Source of the DNA: Selaginella tamariscina
Taxonomy: Eukaryota; Streptophyta; Lycopodiopsida; Selaginellales; Selaginellaceae
Direction of reading: 5' to 3'
DNA: 64,000 nucleotides
Assembly (NCBI GenBank): GCA_003024785.1
Contig: PUQB01000016.1
Span: 248,001-312,000, forward strand
Notes under the pieces: generated by a model
Database searches by the model: none
What the model was told of the DNA's origin: nothing
What the model saw: only the letters and a program-made list of their open reading frames with translations
In this document: positions 9,704 through 27,900 of the stretch, one piece after another
Layout of the letters: each line of letters opens with the position of its first letter
How positions within the stretch are numbered: position 1 is the stretch's first letter
Made by a program: the position numbers and the translations under genes

Positions 9704-10999
9704 CAGCTCCATGCGTTCCTTTCCAATATAAAAAACTTATCAATGTGCAACATATTTTCAGACTGTAGATATGCACGCTCCGTACGTAACAGTAGTTTTG
9801 ACTACTTCACTTTATTACATGTATATTCATCCTTCTTGGATTGCAACTTGGGTAACGACTCCTTATTAAAATTATCCACTTAACTTATATCTGCAGCTGA
9901 TGTCATTTTATGTTCCTGAAAGCTCGGGTAAACTTTATAATATCTATTCGTAGTGTCTTACACTAAGGAAACTTCATTGAATATTCTCCATGTATTACCA
10001 TTTCGTTACCCGTTGAATCCTTCAGATGTTAATCTCAACAGGTAGAAGGCCTGTATGCATCGGCACGCGTGTGTTATAATAATAATAATATTATTCATTC
10101 AATAGTTTATTAATATATATAATTGATATTGACTTAGGTTAGTGTGGTTCCATATTTACATATTTTGCGACCTAACTTTACACACGTCCCATGTATGTGT
10201 ACGTGTATGAAAGAGATGTCACTTGTTTATGTTGGCACATAAAAGAATGCTCACAAAGAATCACAAAACTTTAATTTTATATTTATATAATGTACAAATC
10301 AGAATATTTTATTCTTTGTCATCTTTCACATTATATCGATGTTAAGCTTGTTAGAATCTTTTCAATAATCTATAATTTAATTTAGAAGAGCTTATTCGGT
10401 CTAATTTATAATCTAGTGGATATTAATATTTAATGCAATTCCTAAATAAAGTTAAATAGTTTTCATAATACCTCAACACGATTTAAAATAAAAGCTGTAT
10501 TTGTTTTCATAAAAACGCTAGCACTTTAAATATGCACTCGTCTATAATCAAAAAGAAAAAACAGAACGTTTTTGTCAAATTTCAATAATGTGTATGGCAT
10601 TGTGTGTAAGACCTAACGCCATCGCGAGTGTACATGTTTTCAGAAACTTTCAAAAATAAATCCAAAATGATTCTCAAAAAAAATTTCTTAGTGTATAAAA
10701 TGTTGACACTTAAACAAGATAAAAAAAGATTAATTAATATAACCTAAAATATTAAAATAATTTAATTGTTATATACATGTTAGAACTAAAAGTCTTACAC
10801 ACAAACTCATACGACAAGGATAAGTATGGTTAAAATCAACAGATTATGAAGCACAAAACCCTGTAAGGTTCCTCACGCCTCTCTCAACACAAAATCAAAG
10901 AAATCATGTAGTAAAGTAAGAATACCGTCAGCACCTTAATATAGATTTATAAATTACTCCCTGCGGTGTTAGGGTTGTTGCGTCTGCGGCAGAATAGCT
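9704..10999. other. AT-rich intergenic sequence, no gene seen
   Basis: Very AT-rich with scattered poly-A/T and TTATATAAT-like words. I find no frame with protein-like composition and no structural RNA that I can recognise. Confidence 0.6.
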
Positions 11000-11216
11000 A
11001 TGACGGATAAGGTTCGTGTTTCCGTGCCAGGAGGGGAAACAACGACTTTCAAACCACATTCATCCAGCAAATTAGTGATTGAGTATCTCGACCGTTTGTA
11101 TGGAGCTGGAAATTTGCTTGATTGGGTTATCCAGGAGGACTTGTGCGCGGGCAACTATAGCTATACTCTTCTTTCTGACCCAGATGCATCGACAGGTGAG
11201 AAACACCCAGAGTGAC
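11000..11216 (+). CDS. Orphan hypothetical exon or small gene
   Basis: A frame of 71 codons from ATG at 11000 has normal protein composition (KLVIEYLDRLYGAGNLLDW, SYTLLSDPDAST) within a region otherwise empty of coding sequence. A good donor, GACAG|GTGAGAA, falls just after DPDAST near 11197, so this may be the first exon of a gene whose other exons are lost or unrecognised. I do not recognise the family. It could equally be a relic of a mobile-element protein. No downstream partner exon could be found with confidence. Confidence 0.35.
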
Positions 11217-13760
11217 ACAAAACTCTGTTATTGAATGCTAGTCTTTGACAGTCACTCAGGCGATTTTGTCGGCTCGATCCGAGGTGAACTTGCTTCGATA
11301 CCATGGGAGTCTTCAGCTTATAATACGCAAAATTCATTTGCATTGTCGATATAATATAAATATACAATATTAAACATGGGATTGAGATTGGGTAGAGTAA
11401 GTTAAAGAATATTTGTAAAATAAAACACCCCATTTCAGGTAATGACCTTTTTATATATAAATTTAAATAATTTTATGTGTTTCATGTTGAAAATACTAGT
11501 GTCCCACTATATCTCATATGTTAAATTCATTTTCATTATGTCCAAGCATAATTTCTTCTTACTCCCTTATACATAAGCAATTTTAAATAATTGGTTGATG
11601 TGTTGCTTCTTATTATTCTTTTATACATAAGCAATCTTGAACAATTGGTTGATGTGTTGCACAATAAACAAAACGATAATGTCAAACATTTATATTATAC
11701 ACTTATTAAATGAAGATGTTCAATTCACACATTTATATCACCTCATCTTTCAAATAAACATGCTTTCAAATAAATACGTTTTATGAGCATTACAAATATT
11801 TAAAAGTGTCTTAACCTTTGTAGTCTTTGCCGAGATGATAGTTTCTTCTTAGTGATTTTCATTATAAATAAATTAAATTGTATATTAAATGTTTGTAAAT
11901 GCTTATCCATGTGATTCACAAACTTAAATTTGAGAGTATGTCTATAACAACTTTAAAATCTATATACACAATGACCAAGTTTGTTAGTGTGTGTGAACAT
12001 GTGTAGTTAGATATGCAATAAATATAATATACATACATCAACTTACATGAGCATACGTTTAAAATATATTAAAATTTATTAAAGGATGTGAATGTAGATG
12101 CACTCTCATGTGATGAAAATATTTATATTTAAAAGAGTTGAAGATCAATAATTGAAACATGATTAAAAATTTAAATGTTATTTATAAATTAAATAAAATT
12201 AAAATTAATGTTATAATTTACTATTGTAGGCGAGTCACTTTGGAGTAGACAGACAGAGCATATATGTACTAACCAACAATGAGAGCTATCACATGACATT
12301 AATAACATGTTAAATTTAATTGTTTGGATCAACTATTAAGATACTCAACATAAGATACACAAAGGAGGCACATTAATACCATAGGACAAAACTTAACCAC
12401 AGAGTGGCAGATCAGTGGAGGAGTGCCACCTGCGCCTCATTTCTATTGCTCTAAATCGATGCACTTTCATGATTAATTCAAGATCTTTTCGATTGTTAAG
12501 TTGCCTTGTATACATTCTTACAAATTTATGCATATTACAAAGTTTGTAGGTTTAACTACTAACATCAACTTATGAATAGTGCTTTGCCGGCAAAAAGAAG
12601 TGAGCAGCTCTAAATGCAATTTCTAAAATGCTATGTTTCTCAAATAACATTATGTGATAGAATATGAATCTTATGAACACAGTGTTGGTTCGTCATGAAC
12701 TTGATTTGAGTTCAAGGCGAACTTGTTCCTCTTTTGCGTGAATCCTATGAGTCGGTAACGAACGTTGTGATGTTTCATTGCCATTGTTGACTTTGATTAT
12801 TGTTGACTTGCACTGACTTACCTTGTCAGCCGTGACTCACGGCTGGCCTCACCCCTCAAAGAATGGCCACACTACCTGTTGAGGAGGTATTACTTGAAAT
12901 CATTTTTAAATAATATTGCTCGAGACAGATAGAATATAAAACTTTCCATATATTTAATTAATAATATTGCTCGTGTGCGTGGAGACAGAGACGGAATATA
13001 AACTTTCCATATATTTAATTAACTTATCATTGTTTAAATAAAATTCTTCACGTTAATACAATTCTCAACCGGGAATGCATTCTTCTGTAACACTGGCTTC
13101 GCATAGGATGGCTGGCAGTCAAATCACCCGTTTACACTGGTTACTTACGTGCACAGATGGAAAAATTCAGGCGAAAACCTTTGTAAAATTAAAAGAAATG
13201 TTGATGTGTAGAATATATTTTATCGTTTGTAATCATTTAAATATATAATATTGTTAAAGTTCACTATAAAATCACAGCCAATTAGACTTTTGATATATTA
13301 TTTAGTTTATGGCATTTAGTATTTCAGAAATATAGTTTCAGTAAATTAAACATATAGATTTAATTATACTTGATCGTAAAAGAGAATTTAATTAAAAAAT
13401 AAAAAATTAAGTTTGATACCTTTTAAATTAGTACTGTATAAACAGATTGTAAACTATAGTGGGTGTATACTTTATATATTCTAATCAGATTCCACTGAAC
13501 ACCACCGACATCTGATGTGTGACTGCGTTTGTACCAAAAGTATCTTGTACACAAATTTATCATATGAATGCGTGTTAAGGAAGAATGTTTTACCACACAG
13601 GCAGTCCGCAAAAGATTTCATTCATTCTCCATTCTCTGCTGCAGTTTGAGACCTTGAGTTGTATTTGCACATTTCTGTTGATCCAATCATTAGCAGACTA
13701 TATTGTTTCTACAAATTAAATCCTGACATATAATCTCACAGGGGAGAGACAGCTCTGGAA
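11217..13760. other. AT-rich intergenic sequence with local duplications
   Basis: No gene is supported. A ~50 bp segment is repeated with a 54 bp period at about 11565-11661 (ending ATTGGTTGATGTGTTGC in both copies). Another is repeated at about 12907-12960 and 12961-13022 (both ending CTTTCCATATATTTAATTA). A near-perfect inverted repeat lies at 12827-12845. Confidence 0.6.
12827..12845. repeat. Inverted repeat CAGCCGTGA / TCACGGCTG
   Basis: Nine-base perfect arms flank a single C. It sits after several GTTGACTT-like words (W-box-like cores) in gene-free sequence. It could be a protein-binding palindrome or a relic of a mobile element; nothing next to it decides. Confidence 0.6.
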
Positions 13761-13883
13761 GGTGAGAAATCTTTTCAAATTTATTTTAGGGTTTGCAATT
13801 TGTGGTTTGCATGGCTTCTACAAGTATAACTCGAGATCTTCCAATAATTCTATGTAGTGATTACTGTAGAAAAGAAGTAGGAT

Positions 13884-14640
13884 ATGTCAGAATTTCAGAG
13901 AATACAAGAAATAGAGCTAGATAATATTGCTGCATTGAAAGGAAGAGATTTTCAGTTTTTAAATATTAAAAACCTGGTTTTAACAAAAAACCAAGAAAGA
14001 CGGCATATCTGTAACACCCAGGAGCTGCTTGTCAAATCTGTCGATGAAGCACCAAGTTTGAAGATGCCGGCACTAGCACATGACACTCATACTGAAAGAC
14101 TAGAAGCTGATGAACAAGGTTATCTTAATATTTATTAATATATATTTATTTTAACTCATGGTTTTGCAGCTCCAGCTAAGGAAAGGTCACAAGAACTTAA
14201 TCGGATAGCAACTGAAGAAAAGATGAAAACCACGGTTGCTGAATTTATAGAGGATACTAGAGTGCGCTTCTCACTTTACGAGCCCAGCATTGAGAATTAC
14301 AAGGACCTCAGAACAATATGTGTTCAATGTGATACCTGCCTTTTAACACTTAATCTGTTTCCACGTTTTGGTAAGTAAGTAAGCTGTATTATTTCTGTCA
14401 TTTATCTAGTTGTTTTTTTTCTCAGGCTTACTGATTAACAGCATGAGACAACACTTAAGGTTGTATTCCCATATACGTGCTGTTGCTAGGCAAGCAGGAA
14501 GAGTTAAAAAGGAAGGCCGCCCCAATAAACGTCTCAGGAGTGATCCTAAACAAAGAAAACTAAACCTTTATTTCAAACCATGTAAGACTTCAGAGGGGAA
14601 GTCCAGCACTGGAGTTGGAGGTTGCAGTGAAAATAATTAA
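13884..14640 (+). CDS. Small Zn-finger-like protein with C-terminal PIP box
   Basis: Three exons by splice phase: 13884-14118, 14170-14370, 14426-14640, giving 216 residues with no break. A further non-coding exon upstream is likely (donor GGAAG|GTGAGA near 13760). The middle of the protein has CVQCDTC (C129, C132, C135) and, after the second intron, H155 and H161 (QHLRLYSH), a possible CCHH zinc site with an unusually long loop. A basic stretch (KKEGRPNKRLRSDPK) follows, then QRKLNLYF at residues 188-195, which fits the PCNA-interacting consensus QxxLxx[YF][YF] exactly, directly followed by KP. This suggests a nuclear protein that binds the PCNA clamp in replication or repair. The family is not one I recognise, so the exact role is open. 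The short tail after the PIP box is Ser/Gly-rich. Confidence 0.7.
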
Positions 14641-14801
14641 TTAGAAAACCAAGTTTAAGTTTAATTGTATAACAACATTTTGGATATTGTTTTCAATTAT
14701 TAAAATATGTAGATACAGAAATACACACACATAGACTTTGAAAATCAACATAGAATATTCTACAATAGATACTATCCTTGGGTTTAGGGTTCTAGGCAGC
14801 T

Positions 14802-15119
14802 ATGGCTGCGAGGAACAGACTCACTAGGGCCTTCTTCGCGGGCTTGTGCCGATCCAATTCAACAGCGGTAGCAGCAGTATGTAACCAGGATCACAGAATG
14901 CCGGCTGTGGAGGATTCAAAGACGCACAGGTACATAATCAGCTCAAGAAACATAGTAGATCTCCTGAAGAGTGCCAATCCAGACTCCATAGATGAAGTAA
15001 TGCGCCAGTGGAACGGCCTTCTCAATACATACATAGTCGCAGATGTGCTCAAGGTATGTGTGTGTAACTACACAAAGACCAAAATCGCCCACAAGACAGG
15101 CATGTATGAGTAGCTGCAG

Positions 15120-15185
<66 letters not shown>

Positions 15186-15208
15186 GGATGTTGTGTATGG
15201 TTGAATGT

Positions 15209-15246
<38 letters not shown>

Positions 15247-16567
15247 TATGTACTTTTTATAAACACAGAGATATGCGTCCCAAGAATATGTTGAAGTGTG
15301 TGTGTATATATATATATAGTGACTAAGCATATGTATATAAAGGCATTGAGGCATACATATACACATATGCTTTCTTACTTGGCATTTGCAGTCTCTGTTA
15401 TTTATAACGTCTCAATTTCTTGTGTATTGTGTGTATATATGTTGTTTTCAGATGTGTATATATACTGATATCTATAATATATAGTTCGATATGTAAAAGC
15501 GTCCACAAAGACATATACACACACCATTTTTAATAAGGTTGTCTAAAATTTATATACATTGATTAATAAACGAAGGTAAATATAGAACGGGGGTTTAAGC
15601 TTTAGTTTGGATGATATCTATCATATTTATTATTGTATGTATATAAACACAGCCAGATGGATGTGTAGCTATGTATGGGTGCATTTTTTGTTTGTTACGA
15701 ACTCAAATCACCCACATAAGTTGCAATTGGGTGATACGGGTCTCTCTCTCTAATTATGTATAGTTTTTTCTTGTGAAGAATCTCAAGAGCTCCGAGATGG
15801 CTTTGAAGTTCTTTGAATGGGCACCAAAGAGAATGGGATACTACCACAATTCCTTCACATATAACAAGCTACTTCTCCGGCTAACACGGGACTTCCGTGT
15901 AGATCGAGCATACGGTATATTCGAACAAATGATCGAATCTTCATGTACACCTGATGTGTTCACATTCGACATTCTTCTCCGTGGATTGTGTAGGGCAAAC
16001 CAACTTGACAAAGCTTGTCAACTCTTACAAAGGTAAACTACCACTTACAAAATGTATGTATATGTATAAATGTGCAATCATGTGGGTATATTCATTTATG
16101 TGATGATGTAATGTTCTTTTTGTTTGTAAAGGATGAAAGAGTTGAAGATAGAGCCTGATGAAGCCATATATAATGCCATAATCTCTGGGTTTTGTAAAGC
16201 TTGTGATTTAGATCGTGCGTTTGAATACGTTAAAGAGATGCTCACTAATAATTGCCGGCCTTCGGTAAGTGTATATTTATGTTGCACACGTTTACATGCA
16301 TACTATGTGAGTACATATACAAGTGGTTTTCGCATTGTATAATAGACACACTTGGGACGTAGAAGATTGAGATGTGGGTAACGCACACACGTGTTGATAG
16401 TTTTTTTTAATCAGGTAATCACGTATACTAATCTGGTGGACGGGTTATGCAAAGCAGGGAGATCTAACGAGGCTGTAAAACTACTGCAAGAGATGCGTAG
16501 ACTCGATGTTAAGCCCAACATCTTCACATATAATGCACTTATGGAGGGATTTTGCAATGAAGCACAG

Positions 16568-16601
<34 letters not shown>

Positions 16602-18296
16602 GGGTGATGCACCCACTATACGTACAGACATGCGACTGTTACACCCACACCCACACACAAACGTTTATAATTCTTTTTATAAGGTGACGGATGCTAGAAT
16701 CCTCATGGAGGAGATGCCTTTACATGGAGTATTCCCAGATGTGGTAAGCTACAACACTTATCTTAAAGGACTATGCAAAACAGACCGGGTAGAAGATGCT
16801 CTGAAGATTCTAGAATCTATGCCAGTTACCCCAGACGTCGTTACTTTTACCACGGTAATCAATGGGCTGTGTAAAAGTGGAGACTTGGAATCTGCCGGTA
16901 AATTTCTTGACAGGATGAACAATCAAGGATGTGTACCGGACGTGGTTACCTACAGTTCATACATCGATGGACTTTGCAAGGTGTGTGTGAATAATTAATC
17001 TATATATAGTATTAAAAAGTATATTTCCATGACTTGTTGTCTCTTTAATCATTCATATGTAGCTGCACGTATATGTATGTAGGTTGGATGGTCCATTGTA
17101 TACCAAAAGTTAATATTATTTTGCTTGTTTTGCAAGGTTGGTGAGGTGAATAAGGCTTTGGATGTGCTACATTGTATGACTAGGGCGGGTTGTGAACCAA
17201 ACTTGGTTGCATACAATGCATTAATCGGATGCTTACACAGGTCTGTCCGTCAGTCTCTCTCTCTCTCTCACACACACACACATCCATATAGGAGTTTTAT
17301 TTATACAGGCTGGGATTAGCGGGAAAAGCAGAAGATTTGCTTACTGAGATGAACAAGCGAGGTTTAACACCTAATGTTACTACATATAATTCGTGTCTCG
17401 AAGGGTTATGCAAGTCTGACCGTCTAGAGAAGGCCCGTGAACTCCTTAGCAAGATGGCTAAACCAAATGCATCTAGCTACGCACTTGTGATTGAAGAGCT
17501 TTGTAAACAGCGTAACCTGGATGACGCTATGCTTCTACTAAACGAGGTAAACACCTACATACATAAATATATGTAAACATGCATAACAAACATACATATA
17601 TATGCAATCTCTCTCTCTCACACACACACCATATCTGCATTGTGTGTGCAGGCTTGCGAGAAATACGGTATCATAGACCCAGTACTGTACACATTATTGG
17701 TAGACGGACTATGCAAAGGCGGCCGAATAGAAGACGCCAAAGCCTTATTCGAGAAGGTGGTAGACGAAGGCATAGTAAAACCAGACGTATACATGTACAA
17801 CTCCTTAATCGATGGTTACTGTAAACTAAGGCAAGTTAACGAGGGGTTTAAGCTGTTTAACGAGATAGTGGACAAGAAGAACCTTGTAAACGTGGTGACT
17901 TGGAATATACTCATACACGGTTTATGTGTTGATGAGAGGATACATGAGGCTGAGGAGTTGTTACAAACCATGGTCGATAAGGGGTATATTCCTGATAATG
18001 TTACATACGGGACCTTGATAGATTGTTTATGTAAAACAGGGAGGCCATTAGCGGGTTTAAAGCTATTTGAAGAGGCTGTTAAGGGAGGGTGTGTTATAGA
18101 TATTGCTACATACAGTGCTTTGATAACGGGGCTTTGTAAAGGGGAGAGAACTGAACAGGCTTACGATCTGTTTACAGGTGTTGTGGAGAAACGCTGGGTT
18201 CCAGACGATCGAACACTTAAACTCTTATGTAGGAAGCTTAAAATGCTCAATAAGCCTACTCAAGCAGAGCTTGTAGACTTGTACTTAACTAGCTAA
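14802..18296 (+). CDS. P-class pentatricopeptide repeat (PPR) protein, intron-rich
   Basis: Eight exons with consistent phases: 14802-15053, 15779-16032, 16132-16264, 16415-16567, 16684-16980, 17137-17240, 17309-17546, 17652-18296. They give 691 residues. The N-terminus (MAARNRLTRAFFAGLCRS) looks like an organelle targeting peptide. From about residue 95 there are roughly sixteen 35-residue PPR units, each showing the TYNxLIxGLCK pattern (for example FTYNALMEGFC, VTFTTVINGLCKS, YMYNSLIDGYCKL, ATYSALITGLCKG). There is no E or DYW tail, so it is a P-class protein; these bind one RNA base per unit and act in organelle RNA stability, splicing or translation. The RNA target cannot be read by eye. 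Most flowering-plant PPR genes lack introns, whereas early-diverging plants keep them. Introns carry (TA)n, (GA)n and (CA)n tracts, one directly at the donor at 16568. Confidence 0.93.
15117..15245. repeat. Compound (TA)n(GA)n microsatellite in PPR intron 1
   Basis: About ten TA units pass directly into about twenty GA units at 15119-15180, and a second GA run lies at 15217-15245 after GATAGATA. It is entirely inside the 725-nt first intron. Confidence 0.95.
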
Positions 18297-18470
18297 TATA
18301 AAAAAATTGAACATTGTTATAGTTATTTCTAAATACATTAATTATAACGCTATAAAATAAAATTGGGATTTTATACGATATGTAAAAATGTGTTTTATCT
18401 TGTCAAAATTTTGCCAGCGACAAAGCCAACACACAAAACCAGCTTTCACAAAATCTTGGACATATATAAA

Positions 18471-22919
<4,449 letters not shown>

Positions 22920-23503
22920 GGCGCTTTAACACCCGTCAATTCCAACGTGCGCTGTCCTCCACTTGTGCAACAAGGTCTCTTCTCGGCCGGCTTCCTTTTC
23001 ATTTACTTTCGTGCCCTTTGGGCCATATGGCCACTACCGTACGCCTGGATCAAGGGCATATCCTCCGTCCCAAGCCAGTATTTCCATAGAACATTCGCAT
23101 CCTTGGCTTTTTCGTTATCCTCCGTATTACGTGGCCCTTTTACATGTCACAATTTAAAGTGTGACATGCCATTTGACGTGGCATAAATTCAAGTCTAAAG
23201 TTAAATTACATAATTAATTCAGGATTAATCTGATGAAAATGTGGGAAGCATATAGAACACGTGGACTCCCCTTACGTGGATATTTTGCTAGCCGCCGGAT
23301 AATGAAAATGCCCCCCGGAACCAGTGTAGAATATAATAATTACAAAGTATATAGTTTACTTTGATATGATAGGGACTGATACGCATATCCAATGAATTGG
23401 TCAAAGATAATCAAATAACACGAGACGTGTCAGACCCAGAGCATGCTACGTGGAAGCACCACATTGGGGAACTCCGTGAAACCCTAGAGCATTTCTCAAC
23501 GCG
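22920..23503. promoter_or_regulatory. Divergent promoter region, ALAAT and cupin genes
   Basis: This 584-bp gap separates the divergent start codons. The side near ALAAT is relatively GC-rich; the cupin side contains several ACGTG or CACGTGG-like cores (near 23265, 23274 and 23449), which are common G-box/ABRE-type sites. No gene is seen. Confidence 0.4.
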
Positions 23504-24133
23504 ATGGATCAAGTTGCAATAGATGCTAGCCAGTTCCAAGCACTCACTTCACCCAAGATACAGATGATCGAACCAGGTGTGTATGTGTGCGTTCGTGCGT
23601 GTACACACACACACATATTAATTGAGAAATCAGGTGGGGGTGTGAATCTGTGGGTTTTGGGTGTACTGGTTACACTTAAGGTGCTTGGTAACGAGACTGG
23701 CAATACATATTCGCTGTTTACAGACAAGATTCCTCCGGGAGCCGGTCCGCCAATACACATCCACACGCTTGAGGACGAGAGCTGGTAACATCATGTGCGT
23801 GTGCGTGCGTTGAACTGTGTGTTTTTTAATAACAGGTATGTGCTGGATGGGGAGTTAACATGGACGGTCGGGGACAGGGAGTTTCATGCAACAAAAGGCT
23901 CGTTTCTACATCTTCCGCGCTTAGTACCACACACGTTCTCTAACAAGTTTGACAAGCCAGCCGAGATGCTAGTAACTTATGCGCCAGCGGGATTCGAAAC
24001 CTGGTTCCTTGAGGTTGGGATTCCTGTTGTTGATTCACATAAACCACCAAGTCTTAGTGAAGAGAAAAGGCAAGAAGCGGTACAGTTGATGAGGAAATAT
24101 GGGCTCATCGTTCCCGGCATGTACGCCTCTTAA
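23504..24133 (+). CDS. Single-domain cupin protein
   Basis: Exons 23504-23576, 23634-23784 and 23836-24133 join in phase and give 173 residues. Cupin motif 1 is present as GPPIHIHTLEDESWYVLDGE (two His, one Glu) and motif 2 as GSFLHLPRLVPHTFSN (third His), so the four usual metal ligands are kept; the usual Gly after Pro in motif 2 is Leu here. The strand LWVLGVLVTLKVLGNETG before motif 1 is also typical of the cupin_2 family. Many such proteins are small metal-dependent enzymes such as dioxygenases or isomerases; nothing shows the substrate. There is no signal peptide. A poly(A) signal AATAAA is at 24149. Confidence 0.85.
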
Positions 24134-24939
24134 TTCCACGTGCGTGTTAATAAAGTTATGATATTATGTATGACTTCATATGGAGCTTTATATATTTATA
24201 TATATCTATAATATAAGGGAAAATTATATTATATTTATATAAATTTACATATAAACTCTATAAAAGTTTTAAATATACATTTATACTCTTGAAAAATTTT
24301 AATCCTTGTATTTTAGTTTTAAAATAATAATACTTAATAAAAGTTATATATGTAATTTAAAACATATTTAAAATGAAATAAAATAGAATATACTAATTAT
24401 TAAATGTTAAAAATGTTATAATAATAAATATTAAGAAATATACTATTTCTTAAAATAATTATATTGCAATATATATATAACTAAATATAATAAATATAAA
24501 TTAATCATAAAGTTTTCTTGAATTTAAAAAAAATAATATTTTAGTATATTATTTATTTAATATATATTAAATTTTATCTTTTAATTTATATGTTTTAAAT
24601 TAATACATCATTTTTATTAAAAAATATTATTTAAAAATTAAAATATAAGAATTGAAGTTGTCAAATATATACAAATGTAAATTTAAAACTTTTATAAGGG
24701 TACAGGATATGCATAACCATTAGAGAGTATATGTGGAGTATATTCCGGATATTACGTCATCGGACTAAGTAATATCACCACTATTCCATGATGAATACAA
24801 AACATGAGTACATACATAATGAATACATACTCTTCACAAAACTGTGTTTATTTATTTACAGGCTAAGATGTGAAACCAAGTTTACTATCAAAATTTGAGA
24901 GCTCTATCTACGTTATGACATTCAATCATTATTACGTAT
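24134..24939. other. AT-rich gap between convergent genes
   Basis: Almost pure A/T over 24190-24680, with no coding potential. It holds the 3' ends of the cupin and LEUNIG-type genes. Confidence 0.6.
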
Positions 24940-27900
24940 TTACCTCCATAACTTGACACACTTATCATGACTTGCAGATGCCACCATGCCTGTTGCTGGC
25001 GACTGTGCCAAGGCTGCTATTAGACCATGGTGAGCTGGTATCGTCATACTCTTATTCTCCTTCATGTTCCACAGCTCCAATGACTGTTAACATGCGTTCC
25101 CAAGTTAATGATACAAACTACATACATATCCACAGAGCCATCTGTGTTGCATTGATGAACATATAGCTCACCTTGTTTCATCTACATAATGTACACCAGA
25201 TAGATACATATATGTATGTGTGCGTGGGTGTGTTTTCGTACATACATGCATCTTACATGTGCATTCATATATACCATAGGATATACATATATGGAAATCC
25301 GATTCGTACGGATATACATACATATACCACAACCATATGTGCTAGTATCTAACGTATGCATATACACATAAGATACATATGCATCCATCTAACTATAGTA
25401 GGTGTGCATTATGTAGTGGATACCATATTATAAGAAACGGGGGGCGCATATATATATATATATATATGTACTGATTATTAATAGTGACTGAGACTCACCT
25501 CGTAACAACCAATAATGAGAAGATAAGGATAAGTTGGGTGAAAAACGCAAGAATGGAACTTGTTCCCGTTGGAACTGAGTTCGTGCACGCATTCCCCTTC
25601 ACCAACAGATGATCGCAAGGTCCACACTCTCACCGAATCCTCACTAACCGACGCTAAATACTCCCCTGTGGCGTCCCAGCAGACTGAATGCACCGGCTTG
25701 TGTGCCTCTGCATAGAAAACAAGATATGAGATATACACAGATAAAAATTTACATATAATAAATTTTGTCTGTATTAGTTAAAAATATGTAATAAAGAAAT
25801 TGTAATGTTCCATCCGGATGAGAACTTCCACATAAAACATATACATCAGTCTGTACAATACCGATATATATATGATACCTGGAGAGAGTATTTGCACTTT
25901 TCTCCATCAACATCAAAAATGGAGACCACGTTTTCAGAAGCAGCAGCAAGTAGCCTACCATGACGAGGTTGAAATCGCATTTGCGTCATGCCACCCTGTT
26001 AAGAAACCAGAATAATCATACGGGCATATACAAATAGATACATGTATTTATATCACATATCATATAGAACCTATGCATAGTATTTTACGTTATAGTAAAT
26101 AGATGACGTTTGTATGTGCGGGACCACCTTAAACACTTTAGTGCATATGCCTTGGCTCACACTCCAGTATCGTATTTCGCTATCACCATCACACGAACAC
26201 AAGAGGTCCTCGGTCGTCGGATGGAAATCTAACGACATAACTGACGTCTGATGCCCAGTTAAAGTCCGAAGCGAGTAGCTTGGCTGTCACATAATGTGAA
26301 ATACTCATATACAGAGCTCTCTCTCTCTCTACACAGCGCCCTAAGACTTACGTTATCTGCGTCCCATACTCGGACCGTCTTATCGAAGGACGATGTTGCG
26401 AGACGTGTGGAGTTCGGACTGAATCTCACGTCTGTTATTAGAAAGGAATGCTCCTCAAGGGTACTTCTTAGTGTGAGAGTGTCCATGCTCCAAAGTACAG
26501 CCTATACAAGTACAAGTAATGAGTTATTTACCAGTGAGATAAAACATTTGCAGAAACCTTCTTCTCGTGACCAGCACTAGCCAGCAAGTTGCCATCCGAC
26601 GAGAAGTGACAGCAAACCACTTTGTTTGTACTCGCACGAATGCAGCCGACTTCACTGAATGTAAATCCTGTAAACTTAAAACTTCTAGTGATTTTGAACA
26701 CAGGCAAATTTTTTTGTTTTACTATAATAAAAATTGCTATAGCATAACATTGCTGCTATTAAGAAGAAAGATAATGCAATTTATACATGTATAACGAAAT
26801 ACCTTTGGATACATTCAAGTTGGGGCTCCGTTTACCACTGAACAAACCATCACGAGAGTCATTTTCTTCATGCGATAAAAAGGATTCCACATTATCATCC
26901 AGACCATCCTCTAGTCTATCAAGATCATGCTGCAAATTGAAGTAATATCCAGTTTATGTTCAAAGTTTAACAAACACAAAAGTTGACATTCATAAAATGA
27001 AATGCTATAAACAAGTGAACATTCAACATAATAATAAAAATGTTATATAATGGATATACAAATACAAGCATACAAATGCGTGTATGTACGTGATATAAAA
27101 TATGTAATAAGCCAATTACCAGCTGAGAATGGGCTTCTGATCCATACATCATCATCAAAGCCTTTGACATGCTCCCGTTTTGGTGCGTGGCTCCATTTAC
27201 GTCTCCCGTTGTGTGCGTTGAAGGACTTGAAGGAGAATTATTTCCTGAAATATATATACACATACATATGGTCATTATAATTATCATTTTAAATAAGTAT
27301 ACCTGTTCCCGTGCTATTTGCTGGTCCGGAAGATGCCGTTTGCTTCCTTTTTTTCCGTTTTGACTCCTTGTCCCCGTCTGTAAAACCGAAAATGAACACC
27401 TCCCCCCCTCTCTCTCGACACACACACACACACACACACACGTGTCAATAATTCGCACTTCACACAATAGCCATCATAATAACAAACCTTTGCTGTGCCA
27501 GTACTGTTGTTGCTAGGACATGGTTCTATACCACTATATATTTGATCACTTGACCGGTAAGAAGAAATATCTTGATTATTCTGTACATTTAATTTATTTG
27601 CGTGCTGCTGGTGCAGTGCCTTCATCTGCAATATAAACGAATACATAAACACAATAAAAACAATAAACTTCAAGCTAACTAAGATTAAGATTTGATTAAG
27701 ACTTCATAAAGGGGAGGGAAAGGCTTGTGATGTGTGATTATTACCATATAATGCTTCTACTATCTCATCGTGCTCTCCGGCATCTGCAAAAGGGAAATTT
27801 ATCTGAGGGGGAATATTTTCAATTTATTTTTACTGCAACTTATATCTAGCCTAACATTAAACTTCAGCAGCTATACAGTTACTCGGAAGCTAACGCTGAA

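Noticed and set aside
11283..11304. Possible retrotransposon primer-binding site (TGGTATCGAAGC on the minus strand)
   Set aside because: It differs from the usual TGGTATCAGAGC and there is no recognisable LTR or polyprotein next to it.
15049..15366. Minus-strand frame rich in SLSLSLSL
   Set aside because: It is the (GA)n microsatellite inside PPR intron 1.
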